Below are positions 36,501 to 48,161 of a DNA stretch of 64,000 nucleotides, one piece after another. Made by a program: the position numbers and the translations under genes. Below the pieces are notes generated by a model. That model did no database searches, was not told the DNA's origin, and was given only the letters and a program-made list of their open reading frames with translations. The DNA is from Enoplolaimus lenunculus (taxonomy: Eukaryota > Nematoda > Enoplea > Enoplida > Thoracostomopsidae): the NCBI GenBank assembly GCA_030248215.1, contig JASANG010002174.1, forward strand, positions 124,001 through 188,000, given 5' to 3'. The first letter of the stretch is position 1. Each line of letters opens with the position of its first letter.

Positions 36501-38012
36501 GGTTTCAAAATCTACTAGAACATCGCGCTAATTTATACAAATTTATCAGTTAAAACATAATATTACAATATAGTGTATCCAAGAGTATACTTGCAAAACT
36601 TCATAATCAAACTTCATTGTTTTGTCACCGCCACGAGCAACTACTTTGTCCAATTTGTCTAATACACCTGATAAATACTGTAAATCCTTCAACCTCAGTT
36701 CGTCTGATATCGTTTCTAAATCGCGAATTGGATTGATCTCGCCCTCAACATGTGTAACCTAAAAATGTTACAGAATGAATGATGACAAAGTTTGCGACTA
36801 AACTATACGCTCGAACCGTATGTTTATATCAATATTAATCCATTGTCATAAAAATTACGGTTGCGGTTTAAGTTACGGCTCCGGTTTAGTAGATTCCGGT
36901 TTCATCAGTACCTTTTTGCAACCTCATTCTGTGAAACAGCTAGTTCCACGCGCTGCTTCAGTTATTACTAGAGCGGGGCATGATTTATCTCATACAAAAA
37001 TGCTTTCCACAATGAAGAAAGCGAGTGTTATTTCTCATATCTATTGCGAGAGAGAAATTGGCATCGTGACCAGTATTTTGCAGAACCATATCGGCTAAAA
37101 TTTCACAATCGTTGTTGCTACACGAATTAGTGGCTTCTAGGATTCCATTGAATATCGCTTTTACTCACAAATCTGCTTCTCAAATTCCCAGTTCGTACAG
37201 CCCATATAGTCTAGCTATGAGCTAGAAGATGTGAATTTATAAACCAAACAATTTGAACAGTGGAAGTATATTATCTATAACTTGAAAAATCTATTTTCCC
37301 ATGGTTATAATAAACTATACGAATTTCATATTTGTTACTGCCGAAAAACACAGTATAATATATTGAAGCTTACATCAACATCATCAAAAGCGCGACTCAT
37401 GCTAAAAATCGCGTCACAAGCGGAAATGTGAGACAAAAATGCATTTCCTAATCCTTGGCCTTCACTAGCCCCTTTCACTAGCCCAGCAATGTCAACAACA
37501 TTGAGGTATGCCGGTACCTGAAACAAAACCGAAGAGCTAGAATTAACACAATTGATAGCGGGATGTTTAGTATTAATCAGGAAAACGTAAAACTTGCAAA
37601 GTGATCGGATTTCAAATTACTTAATAGTTTGATGGAAATACATACACAGACCCATCTATTTCCACTCGCAACAGCAATATGACTTAAGTCCTTCGTCCCT
37701 AACGGTGGTACAGGGATTTAACCACGACCTAATATAAATACTTTTCACACCACACTTGCATACCCGGCTTGCTGGTTTGTAGTATTCTACAAGAAAATCA
37801 AAACGGTTGTCAGGCACCGGAACACGACTTTCATTTGGATCAATTGTGCAAAACGGAAAATTTTCTGCCGGCGCAGAGCTTTTTGTAATCACGTTGAAAA
37901 ACGTTGATTTGCCAACGTTAGGAACACCAACAATGCCAATTTTAAGATTGGTGCCGATTCTACCAATGATTGGCGGTCTTTCTTCCTCGGCATCTTTCTT
38001 TTTAGGTGGCAT
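33539..38012 (-). CDS. OLA1: Obg-like ATPase 1 (YchF/TRAFAC family)
   Basis: Six minus-strand exons: 37764-38012, 37374-37517, 36591-36758, 35800-35979, 34390-34548 and 33539-33832. They give 397 aa (human 396). Visible parts: lysine-rich MPPKKK start, P-loop [64 protein letters not shown], the NLTE box that stands in place of the GTPase NKxD and gives ATP preference in this family, and a C-terminal TGS-like domain ([20 protein letters not shown]...[16 protein letters not shown]). All five introns are phase 0. OLA1 is a cytosolic ATPase linked to translation and stress regulation. The ATG at 38012 matches the family start; another ATG just upstream is out of frame. Confidence 0.96.
34900..35560. 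repeat. Diverged tandem repeat, OLA1 intron 4
   Basis: About four diverged units (period roughly 120-190 bp) share TTAGTTATTAGCTAACTATTC, TTATCGGTTTTGAAGGTTT, CCTTTAGTA, GATTGCTTGTAACCCTAAT and AGTCCTAATTTAGGCTTA in that order. The third and fourth are most alike. No coding potential. Confidence 0.6.
35640..35760. repeat. Retroposon-like tail fragment, OLA1 intron 4
   Basis: CTGTGCAGCGGTTCATGCGG followed by GGACGGACAGACAGGCAGAC and ATAAAACATAAAACG resembles the 3' tails of invertebrate non-LTR or SINE copies, where a 'TGC-AGCGGTTT ... GACAGACAGAC' phrase is common. No coding part is attached. The assignment rests on this resemblance only. Confidence 0.3.
36187..36452. mobile_element. hAT-like MITE in OLA1 intron 3
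   Basis: Starts CAGTGTGCAACCGGAAATAC, ends TTTATATCCCAG, with a perfect 8-bp duplication GTCTCAAT on both sides (36179-36186 and 36453-36460). The ends are not good inverted repeats, so the right end may be altered by internal deletion. Its interior is shared with the SIAH intron repeat at 27975-28270. Confidence 0.7.
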
Positions 38013-40130
38013 AATCAATCATGTAAATATTTTCTATTTTAGTTAAATATGTAACTAGGTAACACGGTAACAGAGTGCCACGCTATATAATAAATAAAAC
38101 AGCTACGCACTTCACTTTGTAAATAAGTCATAGTTCCTTAAAGTAGCATACCTACGGAATTTTTCATTTACCGTTCCTCATATCATTTGTTCCACTTGCG
38201 ATTAGTTTTCAGTCATTTTCATTCGTACATGTATTGTTAAATGTGCGTTGTACATATCAATAGTTAAACAAGGTCTTGTATCTTTTGAACAAGTGAATGA
38301 TTAGGCTTGAAGTTGGCACCTTTTTCCCATGTGGATTCCTCTATTTCAGTATAATTTACAATTTCTAATTACCCAGCAGTAGAAGTGGGGTATCGATAAC
38401 TGGAGATAAATCCTATACATATTTGAGGCTATAGATCAAGACGTAATTTAAAAACTCATCAATTTAAGATTAAGACTATAACATGCGGATGCATGAAGGC
38501 AAGTAAACTCCTCATACTGATGCTGCAAATCGGTAAAATGTAGATTTTTTATAATTTAGCGCATTCGTATTGAATATTTTTATCTGCTGTGAATTGACTT
38601 TTCATAAAATTAAACTAATAAATTGCCGCCAAACTTAATTTTTCACTTCATTTTTCACATGGCTCCCCATACCCTTCGAACAGGCTCGGAACAAATCTCA
38701 CTGTCTCAAAACCTCCTCAATACAACCCTAAATCAAACGATCATTCGTTGTCTATATTGGTAGGCAAAATGCGCAAGTATTTCTTTCCCTCTTTAGTCTC
38801 GGTTTGTAAACAACCGAGACGGACAAAAAGCGAAATCGAGACCGGGACCGAGACCAAGACCAGCCAAATCTCGTGACTTGCCGAGACCGAGATCGAACCC
38901 GAGATCGCCCATCCCTGGACGAGAGCTTCAATGGAAAAATAATTTGGCTACCTGAACAAATTGCGCACACATGATGAAAAATGTATACCATAAAATTCTA
39001 GTTACAAACTTTTTACATAACACATAAAGCTTGTGAATCATATAACTTGTGCTCCAAATGAGCATTTTTTTTATTATTTTATCATTTAATACTTTGCGTT
39101 TTCTTTCTCAATTGCGAGTGTTAAATTTCCTAGCTATGTTGTTTCTGAATTTTATATCATATCTAAATACGCATTATTAAACGTGGCTGTCCCTGTTATT
39201 TTCTGAACGACATCTTCTGGCCGTGCAGTCTACATAATAAGACATATTGTGATGGAACCTCTATTGTTTTTTCGAACTCATCTGCTTGATACTTTTACCT
39301 TCTAGGTGAAAAGAACCGGAGTCGGTTGAGAACAAAGTTTGCTATATCCAGAATCGAAACCGAAGTTTAAATACAATTAGACGATCAAATGATGTTCATT
39401 TCGAGAAATTTATCAAAGTGATGTCAAAATTTCTTTTTAAACGTTCCTTTTGAAAAATACCATTTCTTGAATTAAGCTTTACTGGTGCTGGAAGGCAATT
39501 TTTTGCCGGAGTCCCAACCAAGAGGCCTATGAATTACTAAACGTGTTTACCGCAATGTTTCCAAGCGTTGAAGGACTTCTATCGCTCTGGCTACACACAA
39601 ATAAATATATACTGGGCGAGCCACTAAAAAGTTTGTGCAACCCTAATCCGTAATTTCTGAAATAAAACGTTTCTGTTGTGTTATTTCGGTCAAAATCAAA
39701 GACGCACAACCATTAGGTTCGCTTCGCACACATTGGTTAAATTCACTATATTTGAGCAAGTATACGTCACTATTCAACCAGATACTTTGCCTGAAAAAGT
39801 CACTTTCTGTTCCAACATAAGCGTTCTTGCCACCACTGGCAAAATGTATTGAACTATATGAGCTTCCGTTTATTTTCGGTAAAAATCGGTGTTTCTTTCC
39901 GAGTTCGTTAAAACAACCGGAAACTTCTTCTATGCAGGTAAACAATTCTATATAATCCTTGCACACTCAACATTACACTACACATGCGACTGCAATTGTT
40001 TGATTTTAAAAAACGACGAAATAATTCAAGATTCGTATTCCTTTTCTCTTTTATTTTTGGTTTTACTACCTGTCAATGTATAGCTATAAACGATCAGTTT
40101 CACGGTGCTACATTCGCGCTCCTCGATTTC
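38013..40130. other. Intergenic region left of the unrecognised gene
   Basis: Holds the OLA1 promoter side and a CGAGACCG-rich fragment at about 38780-38925 that ends GATCGCCCATCCCTG, matching the family of the element at 3002-3254. The other end of that element was not located. An open exon-like stretch at 39643-39966 on the minus strand is listed separately. Confidence 0.5.
39643..39966 (-). CDS. Possible downstream exon of the unrecognised gene
   Basis: An open minus-strand stretch of up to 107 codons with a protein-like composition includes FNELGKKHRFLPKINGSSYS, SIHFASGGKNAYVGTESDFF and YLLKYSEFNQCV. The 'SS-IHFA-GG-N-AYVGTE' part faintly recalls the sema-domain phrase in plexins ('STVAFIAPG...LYVGT'). 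AG acceptors lie inside it (for example before AAGAAGTTTCC and before TGGTGGCAAG). It could follow the exon at 40131-40400 if that exon uses an internal donor, but I could not fix the junction. Confidence 0.3.
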   Translation of the reverse strand: MCKDYIELFTCIEEVSGCFNELGKKHRFLPKINGSSYSSIHFASGGKNAYVGTESDFFRQSIWLNSDVYLLKYSEFNQCVRSEPNGCASLILTEITQQKRFISEITD

Positions 40131-43100
40131 TCATGAGACATGATTCTTATAACACGAAAAGTGCTTGAATAAATCACGGTCAGTTAAGCTTTGGTAGAAG
40201 TCCATAAAGGGTGAAAGTTCATTTATTGGATAGGCATACGTTCTTGACAAGCACGCACATAGCGGGTTCCGCTTGTTGCATTTTCCAAAGATAAATGATC
40301 TCTTTGTTTCTACGATATGTTCCTTCAAGGCAGATTTTATAAACCTTCGTGTACAAGAACATGGTTCATGTGAAACCGCTTCGACAGCTTCAAGCTCAAA
40401 CTAAAATTTTGAATTTTCGAATGCGTAGCGATTTAAAGCTCAACGCAAGGCAAAGCTTTAAACACAAATCTCAAAAAAATTTTGAGATGGTGCCATGCAT
40501 TTAAAAGATGATGTCTGCAAATGCGATTGGGATGCGATACTCGGAGTCGATTTTTGAATGAATATGACATATATATAATATGTTTAAAATATATAAATAA
40601 ATCTTGCCAATAGAGTCAAACCTGGGTCTATTCTATGCACTATTTCATTTTCTAAAGTTAAATGCTATGATGGATGTTATATACGCATCAAATTTGTATG
40701 TTTTAAGAAGTTTTCATAAATATAAATAAAATTTACCGTAAACGATGATGCGTCCTGTCTGATATGACAATCGACATTCAAACGGGAACGGGTTGAAACT
40801 GAAAAAGTAAGTCTGTTAAACGCGACTGCGTCTGATAACATAAATACAACCGACACATTTGAGAGGTGTCCATATTTTGAAGCAGTTTTATTTGAATAAA
40901 GCTTTATTTCATTTATATGCCTACTTAATTTACCCATTATATCTATGATGCACAAAAATTGCACAGCCTGAATCTTAACTGAGAATTGAGCGTTATGGTG
41001 TCATAAAATTCGTTTTTAAGCAACACCTTTTGTTTTAGTCAATATTTTTAATTAGAAGTTAAACAGAACCAAACAATGAGTATATAAAGCTTCAAAAAAG
41101 AGTACAATATTAAGCTTCATGTTATACCTGTTCATGATTTGCCAGGCGTTTTGATGCTGGTGATACACTGAAATAAATACGTTCAGCATCAGAGAAATAA
41201 CAAACGACAAATGACCCTCGTCGCCTTATCACAAAGCACACGTTTTAGTGTAAAAGATTCTCATCGTGACTCAGTGTTCTTGCTTCCAAAAGATGTTGGT
41301 CAGCACCGAGAATCGCTGTTCCTGGTACCAGGTATTTAAACGAGCTTCAAATTATCTCTCGAAAGACAATCAAAATATTGTAATTTATAAGAATGGTATA
41401 GGCACTTGGTGTAGCGGTTGTCTTTGGACGTTAAAAACCGTGTTAAAATACCAAAAACCTTTTGGCGTTTTATACTGCCACCCAGGCAAGATTGACCTCC
41501 ACTTGTTTTTTATGCACCGCTTTAAATTTTAATTTGTTGCAAACCCAGAAGTCAAATAAAAATTAATTTTAAAATCCAGTACTTAATGTTAATTTTAAAA
41601 AATTTCATCTCAAGCTTGACAGTAGGCGGTATCCAATTTGTTTGGTTGGATTCTCATATTTTTTTATTTAAAAGGCATATCAATTTTGGAAAAAAAACTT
41701 ACAATATGACGTTTACTTAAATGCAGAAATTGAAATACGCAAGACTTCACTTTTATACTTGCAAACTATAGTCATTATCGTCAAAAGTTCTCTACCTATA
41801 GTGTTGTCAGAGGCAGCTGGCATTATATATCGCTATTAACTTGCAGTGGAAGGCTTCTTCAGCCAAACGTGTAATTTTCACAAGTCGTAGCTTAATATAT
41901 GGTTCGTCATACTTGTTCAAATATTAGTAACTTATTATCAAGGTTATGGCTAAACGTATGTGCTTCAGGATTTGCAGTGTCGCTGCGCCGCAATATTAAG
42001 TTGGTTTAGATCAAGTATGCCGTGGTCCCCATATTGTTGCAAACCAAATGTATATACATCGCTAAAAACCTTTTAAGAGGGCGTTTTTGCATTACAGTAA
42101 ACAGTATGCTTAAAATAGTATCACTGGCGAATCGAAGAAAATCACAACCAGGCCTTTACCTCTATCAGAAACTAAATCCTAAATTTTGCATAAGATTTAG
42201 CACTAAACTTGTGTTTCACTACTCGCACGCTTTGCTCGCCAGATTTTTGACTGTTTTACTCGCGGACCCCATATCAGAATCTTCTGGATCCGCACACTGA
42301 ATAGCATTATTATATGTTTGCTTCAAATATCGCATAAATTTGTCGTACTGTATATTTTATTTGATCAACGAAAGCGTAAAGTTTGATGAAAACTACTTTA
42401 CTGGTCCAGTGTTGCCTGGCCTTTTGTCAGGATCTCTCAAACCATCAAAAAAGACGGTGTTAACAGTTACAAGCTTGACGTTTTTTTGCACGTTTGTCAG
42501 TCCAATTTGCATATAATTTATCAACATCACACAAGCGCGTCTTTGATCATGACAGTGCTAAGTGCATCGTAGATTGTGAATTGTGTCTCATAAATTATGC
42601 AAATAATTTTACTGTCGAAAAAATACTGCCGAAAAAGCGTTGCAAAACCTACTAGCACCAGCGGCGTAGTCAGCATTTCAGTTCGGAAGGGTACAAACTT
42701 GAAATAAATAAAAATATTTTGGAGCTTTAGAATTCTGCGAGATATTCTAAAGCCTATTCAAAGCGAGATTTTTTCTTGTCTAACAACTTTGATAGGGATA
42801 TGTTCTGTCTCTCTTTTCCTTTGTATATGCCGATGCTTTAAGCCAGAATTTCAGTTCACATCCTTGTATGGTTAACCCAAATTGAAAAGTCGCTTTGACG
42901 AGTTATCTACATTTATTCAATAGATCCGTTGGGAAACATGTGTCGCGACACAACTGTCAGATATAATATACTGATGTGTAGTGTGGTCAAACTTGCCAGG
43001 ATGTATCGAGAAGGGGGCCGACGCAACCCCTGCTTCAATCCGATTGTTTTCTGTTTGGTAACAACGCTGCCTCACCGAACCATCGTTAAGCAATTTGCCA

Positions 43101-43540
43101 AATTCGTCTTACACCCTTATTTCAGTAATTTTTTGTTCGTACTGACCTCATCAGATTGATAAATTCCACAGTACGCCACATACTAAAAAACACATGCTCG
43201 TTTTATCAGGTGACGAATTTGAGCTGGACATCGCTATTTCATAGTTTTCAGACAGTTTTGTTGGGCACAAATTACTATTTCCCAGACATAGTTTTGCTTC
43301 TGTAGGTACATATATCTGATTTGTTTCTTAAAATCTGGCATTATAGAAATGTTAATGGTTTGACAAGTAGCATAAAGCAATGGCCCGTTTGAAACTGAAA
43401 CAGTAACCTATTATCATGCAAAGAATTACATGCAATTAGTGCTAGCGGCAATAAAACTAGAAAATATATATACGAACATCTTTGTTTGGCACAAGCTTTA
43501 GCATATACCTTCGGAATATATTTTATCTGCTGGGTACTGT
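40131..43540 (-). CDS. Unrecognised multi-exon gene (5' end not found)
   Basis: Six putative minus-strand exons chain with matching phase at all five junctions: 43509-43540, 42402-42557, 41841-41911, 41128-41167, 40737-40967 and 40131-40400. Each inner boundary has AG/GT sites. The conceptual product (about 266 aa plus an unknown N-terminus) includes TQQIKYIPKHCHDQRRACVM, KLVTVNTVFFDGLRDPDKRP, YDEPYIKLRLVKITRLAEEA, FLCIIDIMGKLSRHINEIKL, LTFSVSTRSRLNVDCHIRQD and CSCTRRFIKSALKEHIVETK. It has many cysteines and a few N-glycosylation-type sequons. I do not recognise the family; a sema-like extracellular protein is a weak guess based on the C-terminal part. The start is not visible, and the stop at 40131 may be bypassed by an alternative donor leading to 39.6-39.97 kb. 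Confidence 0.5.
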
Positions 43541-43757
43541 CTAAAATGTTGAACTTAAATTATACCTTAACTAAACTCAAATTTAAGTAAGAGTTAAAAG
43601 GCTGAACGGACTAACTAAACTAGAATTGTGAGACTAACATATTTTTTAAAGCTGTTAGATAAGTAAAAAGATAGTTTAATGCTGCTGGATTAGTTAAAGC
43701 TTAAATCAAGTTAGTTTAAACCCTTTACAGTGCAGAAATAAGAATTTTATATTTTCT

Positions 43758-43978
43758 ATGACGGCGAACCGAAAAAACTTGGATTTGTTTTGCTGTGCTG
43801 CTACACAAAATGTATATTTTACCAGCAATCAATTCGCGCTATTGAAACCGAAAACCTATTGCTACCTAACGTATATACCAGATGTTACAAAATTAGTATT
43901 GTTAAAATTGCCAAATATAATCTACTGTCAACATGCACCATATGAGAGCACTTTCTTCAATTTATCCAAGGAAGACAG
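43758..43978 (+). CDS. Possible first exon, plus strand, unrecognised
   Basis: ATG opens a 73-codon frame (MTANRKNLDLFCCAATQNVY ...) that runs into a textbook donor, GAAGACAG|GTAAGT. The match to the donor consensus is better than at most real junctions here. No acceptor-bounded partner exon was identified to the right and the peptide has no known motif, so this could also be chance. Confidence 0.25.
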
Positions 43979-45131
43979 GTAAGTGCTATTACTAGCGAAC
44001 CCAGTGGCGCAGTGGAACGACGGGAGCGTACGCCCTTCTCCGTTCTGAAAATTTTTTAAATAAGATGGTATAATCCCTACCTTACGGGATTTTACTATCG
44101 TGCTATTCCTACCTCTTTGTTAACTCTGTAGCAGTTAGTACACTTCAATGGTTTTGCCTGCATTTCTATTTGCACTGCACCCATATTAGCAATAATATGA
44201 CTGCAACTACAGAGTTAGAATGATGCGGCGCCTGTAGATATTTTCGTGTCCCCCGCGTAGTGTGTAGCTAGGAATCGGTGGATATGACCCTAATCAATGA
44301 GCAAAACGATTGTTAATTTTGAATAGAAATTAATGTAAAATTCCCATCTAACTTCGCACTTGCTTCCCTTGCTAGAATTTTCCTACAGTTCTATCAATGT
44401 CATCCATAAATGTTTGTGAAAATCTTTGTTTGACAAATAATTCAAACGATTAAAAGTAGAGTCAGGCAACGTCGAAGCAGGCGAATCTAACAGTCGTAAC
44501 ACCTTTTTGTATCCAAACAAACCGTTGTAACTCTGTTTTCTAAATCCGTGTTAATGAAAAATCCCGTCTACGCATCTGAAGATTTTGAATGAATTTCGTC
44601 ATAGTCGTATCAAATCAAACAAATACAGCATATCTGTAGTGAAAAATTGCGCGATTTATACCGTGATACGTAACGAATGATGAGCATAAAAATAACCTAA
44701 TTTCCGCTATTCTTAAAGCGGAAACGGACATCAACTTTTAACGGAAGCGAAAACGGGCATCCGGTCGCACCCTGGTTTCTTGTATTTAGTTAATCCGCAC
44801 TTCATTTTCGTCTACAGCACTCAAGAATGCGCTTTTGGTTTTTCATTCATATTTCGTTATTGAGTATTAATCATCGGAGTTCAAACCATGCGTTGTCATA
44901 TTTAACAACTAATAGCATGATGTTGCGTAACCGCAAACGTTGAGATTCACAATTTCAGAAATTGTTCCGATTCCGAAATAATTAATACAGCGTCAATAAT
45001 AGATGCGTGTATAATGAAGTTATAATAAGTTTGTACTTCACCGCAAAAAATGGTAAGTCAAATGGACTCTCTCCCAAATAGGCTTTTTCGGACTACACAA
45101 ACTGAGTCAAATTCAACTCTGTACCTTATGA

Positions 45132-45383
45132 CAGGGTACAACTGGAGGTGTGCCTTAGGCACCGGCTGGAAATCGACCTCCAACTTCGGAAAAACGTTGT
45201 CCGAGAATACGACTACTCCGACAGTGAAATTTGTAGTATTTTTTAATGATTGTGTCGTTTTAGCGCGTGTGCAGTTCTCAAAATCTAAATTTTTAAAACC
45301 TTTACTCTGGTTCCGGTATATATATTTTGTCGACCTCTGGCTCCAGCTCCGGCTCTGGTTTTTTCACTTTGGGTTGCATCCTG
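45132..45383. mobile_element. hAT-like MITE (CAGGGTACAA ends)
   Basis: A 252-bp element from CAGGGTACAACTGGAGGTG to GGGTTGCATCCTG. Flanks CCTTATGA / GCTTATAA match at 6 of 8 positions. The interior is rich in CTCCGG/CTCTGG words shared with repeats at about 11410, 15130 and 56110. Confidence 0.55.
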
Positions 45384-46753
45384 GCTTATAATAACGAAAG
45401 CTGCCTTGGTCTCAGCCTAAGCCTAAGCCTAATCGCGCTCGGCGAATTGCCGGGTCGACGATTTGTCGCAGACTTTTCGAGACGTTGGGTTTCGAGTTGT
45501 CGTCGGCGGATGAGTTGTTAAGGCGTAGATTATAACTTCTGCAGCAGTACATCGTTCAATGTACATGTTTTTAATATGTGCAAAATATTTACTGTGGAAA
45601 TTATTCTACATACACTCATTAAAAAATGCAATTCACACCAGAGTTTGTATCAAATGTTATAATTTAAAGTGGGGGGAGAGAAAAATCATCCTACTCCGGA
45701 AGTAGAGCTAAATTATCTCGTTAAAAATGGTATATGATTTTTTACGACTACAAATTTATAGAAAGTTTTTTGTAAGCTGCTTTTCTTCAGCATGCTGATT
45801 ATAAAAAATGGTATGGTTTATCATAGTGTTTCACCAGGGCTTAAAATAATGGTCTTGACAGCCCAATAATATTAAATGTGTTGTCTACTTTTGGGCCAAT
45901 GGGTCCAGCGCACTGAAAATATAAGTTTTGCATGTAGAACATATTCTTTCAGTCAGGAGCGGATCACAAACACTTAACCATGCCCTGAGACCGGTTGTCT
46001 TGCAAGCCCCAAAAAAGGGTTCATAAACAACATGGTTGAATAGTATGTCTTCATTTAAAATTTTCACTTTAAACAATTTGTCGTATTCCGTTTGAAGGCG
46101 TGGGTTTGCAGTGGCGGTTTTAGGATTTTCCCGTGAGCGAGGATAGTTTTTAGGTTCGGAAATTTATAAGTTTAAAAATTGTTCTTGGCAAATTTGCAGA
46201 TTTTTAAAAAATAACAATTGCAACTAAGGCGCAACATTTTTCAATTTCCGATGGCCATCTCTCCTATTTTTCGTTTATTTGGCTTAAAAACACATTTTGT
46301 GCTTCGGATAAAGTATTTGCACCGCAAAACATTTAAGCACTCCAGCACCGGTTTGCAAGATATATCTCCCATCTCTCGTGGATCCGCCATTACTGGTTGT
46401 GGCAGCACAAATTGTGGTCTCTATTGTATTTCGCTCCTGCTTGCAATTCTTTTTTACAAGCATTCAAAATTTGTATTGAAAATTTTAGGCAAAATTTTCC
46501 AAACAATAAACAGAATCACAACTGATCAAGTGTTTGGTTTTCGCTTTACTTTTTCATTTTCGAGTTTTCTTATCCCTTCCTTATAATATTCAACATCTTA
46601 GAAGCTCCGTCCGGGTATTTTCAATTATTCTTTATTGACTTTTCAACTCCATATATTTTGAAACTTTGATACAACTCTGATGATGACCAAAGATTATAAG
46701 GCATAGAGAATGAATCCGTGTAATCAAGAGTGAAGAATGCTTCACCGCACACC

Positions 46754-47154
46754 CAGGCTGTAACCAAATATTCGTTTTCGTTCCGGTAAAACGCAGTGTC
46801 CGTTCCCGTTTTCGTTATAGAAATACAGAAATTTCGGTTAGTTTTACGTTTAAAATTATTTAATAAACAACGTATATATCTCGCAATTTTTCATTATTGA
46901 TACACTGCGATTGTTAGAAATGACATAAAAGAATTACGAAATAAAGTCAAAAATTGTAAAATTTCGATGCATCCGCCATTTGTTTTTTAAACTTTTGGAA
47001 ATCTCGTTGAATATTTGCATGCCTCAATTCTGTTGGCAGAAAAATAAAACATCTTTGAAATTTTTATACTCCAATATCCGTTTCCTGTTTCCATTTCCGC
47101 TACCTTGTTCACTGTCCGTTTCCGTTTCCGTTTTTTCTTTCAGTTTACACCGTG
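46754..47154. mobile_element. hAT-like MITE (CAG-GTGTAA ends), copy 3
   Basis: A 401-bp element from CAGGCTGTAACCAAATATTC to TTTCAGTTTACACCGTG. Flanks CGCACACC / CGCATACC match at 7 of 8 positions. Internal TTCCGTTTCCGTTTCC runs lie near the right end. Same family as 11986 and 17232 but with a longer interior. Confidence 0.75.
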
Positions 47155-47210
47155 CGCATACCCCATTTTTTGAGAGACAATTGACCATTTTCCCACGGTT
47201 GATATACTAT

Positions 47211-47600
47211 CAGGATGTAAACGGATAGTAAAACAAAGGAAACGAAAACGGATAGTGATCAAAACAAAGCAATGGAAAACAGATATTGATGTATATATTT
47301 TCAAATATGTTTTATTGTATATACTGTTTATACAATCAAAGCATGCAAATATTAGCCGGGATTACTGAAATTTAGACCAAAAAATAGCAGTTGCAGCAAA
47401 ATTTTTAAGTTTTTGAATGAATTTCAGAATATTTACATTTGATATCGAACAATTGTAGTGTAGGGCGAAATACATGTAAATTTATAACTAATTTGAGGGG
47501 TGGAAATATCAGAATTTTCAGTATTTTCGTAACGGATTTGGGAATGGACGCCGATTTTTGCCTGAAACAGAATCACAAACGGATATCAGGATACACCATG
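47211..47600. mobile_element. hAT-like MITE (CAG-GTGTAA ends), copy 4
   Basis: A 390-bp element from CAGGATGTAAACGGATAGTA to GATATCAGGATACACCATG. Flanks TATACTAT / CTTACTAT match at 6 of 8 positions. It lies only 56 bp from copy 3. Apparent open frames inside it have no domain. Confidence 0.65.
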
Positions 47601-48161
47601 CTTACTATACGCATGCAAATTGCACAAAAGTTGTTCCACCAATATATGAAAGGAAATATTATGCAGGGAAAAATCGGCATCAGCACCTCGGAAGCGGGTT
47701 GATGTAAAACAAACATGGAACGCGAGATTGGTACATTCTTTTCTGCGCAGAACATAAAGTTGTATTTTAAAACGGTTTCTTTGCATTGTAAAATTTAGCA
47801 CAAATAACGACTGTAAATGTTGCAAAACCTAAACCTAAGCTACAAATGGTTTAGCAAATTCTATCGCGTAAAGCTCGATAAGTCACGGTATTCACGGGTG
47901 GAATCGTTTTTTCCAGTGAGAAGAGCTCATCTTTTGGTCAATTATTTTGACCAATAAGCCGAAGGCGCAAAAATTTTCAATTTGGTTTTGTAATCTCGCC
48001 ATATTGTTCACTATTTGGCAATAAAACCCATGTTAAGCTTTAAAAAAATCAGTTGCATGGCAAAATTTCAGCGCGGCATATCTGACAGAGTGTCATATGA
48101 CATTGGTCAATTTTTTTATTTATCATAACTGTTTGAAATTCATTTCATTTGCACAATTACA

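Larger units (their letters stand above)
43541..48161. other. Intergenic region with several hAT-like MITEs
   Basis: Holds three hAT-like elements with duplicated flanks (45132-45383, 46754-47154, 47211-47600), one element end at about 44774 (ATCCGGTCGCACCCTG), and single CAGTGGCG-type ends at about 43988 and 46109. Three GCCTAA repeats occur at about 45418. A possible plus-strand first exon (43758-43978) is listed separately. The K2P promoter should lie near its right edge. Confidence 0.55.

Noticed and set aside
12507-38012. UMPS, ACTR6 and OLA1 as a nematode-type operon on the minus strand
   Set aside because: The SIAH gene on the opposite strand lies between UMPS and OLA1, and the UMPS-ACTR6 gap of about 1.4 kb is longer than the usual 100-bp operon spacing.
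41985-42070. RCC1-like reading DVYTFGLQQYGDHG on the minus strand
   Set aside because: It resembles one RCC1 blade, but no other blade is nearby, its phase does not fit the neighbouring exons and the frame soon stops.
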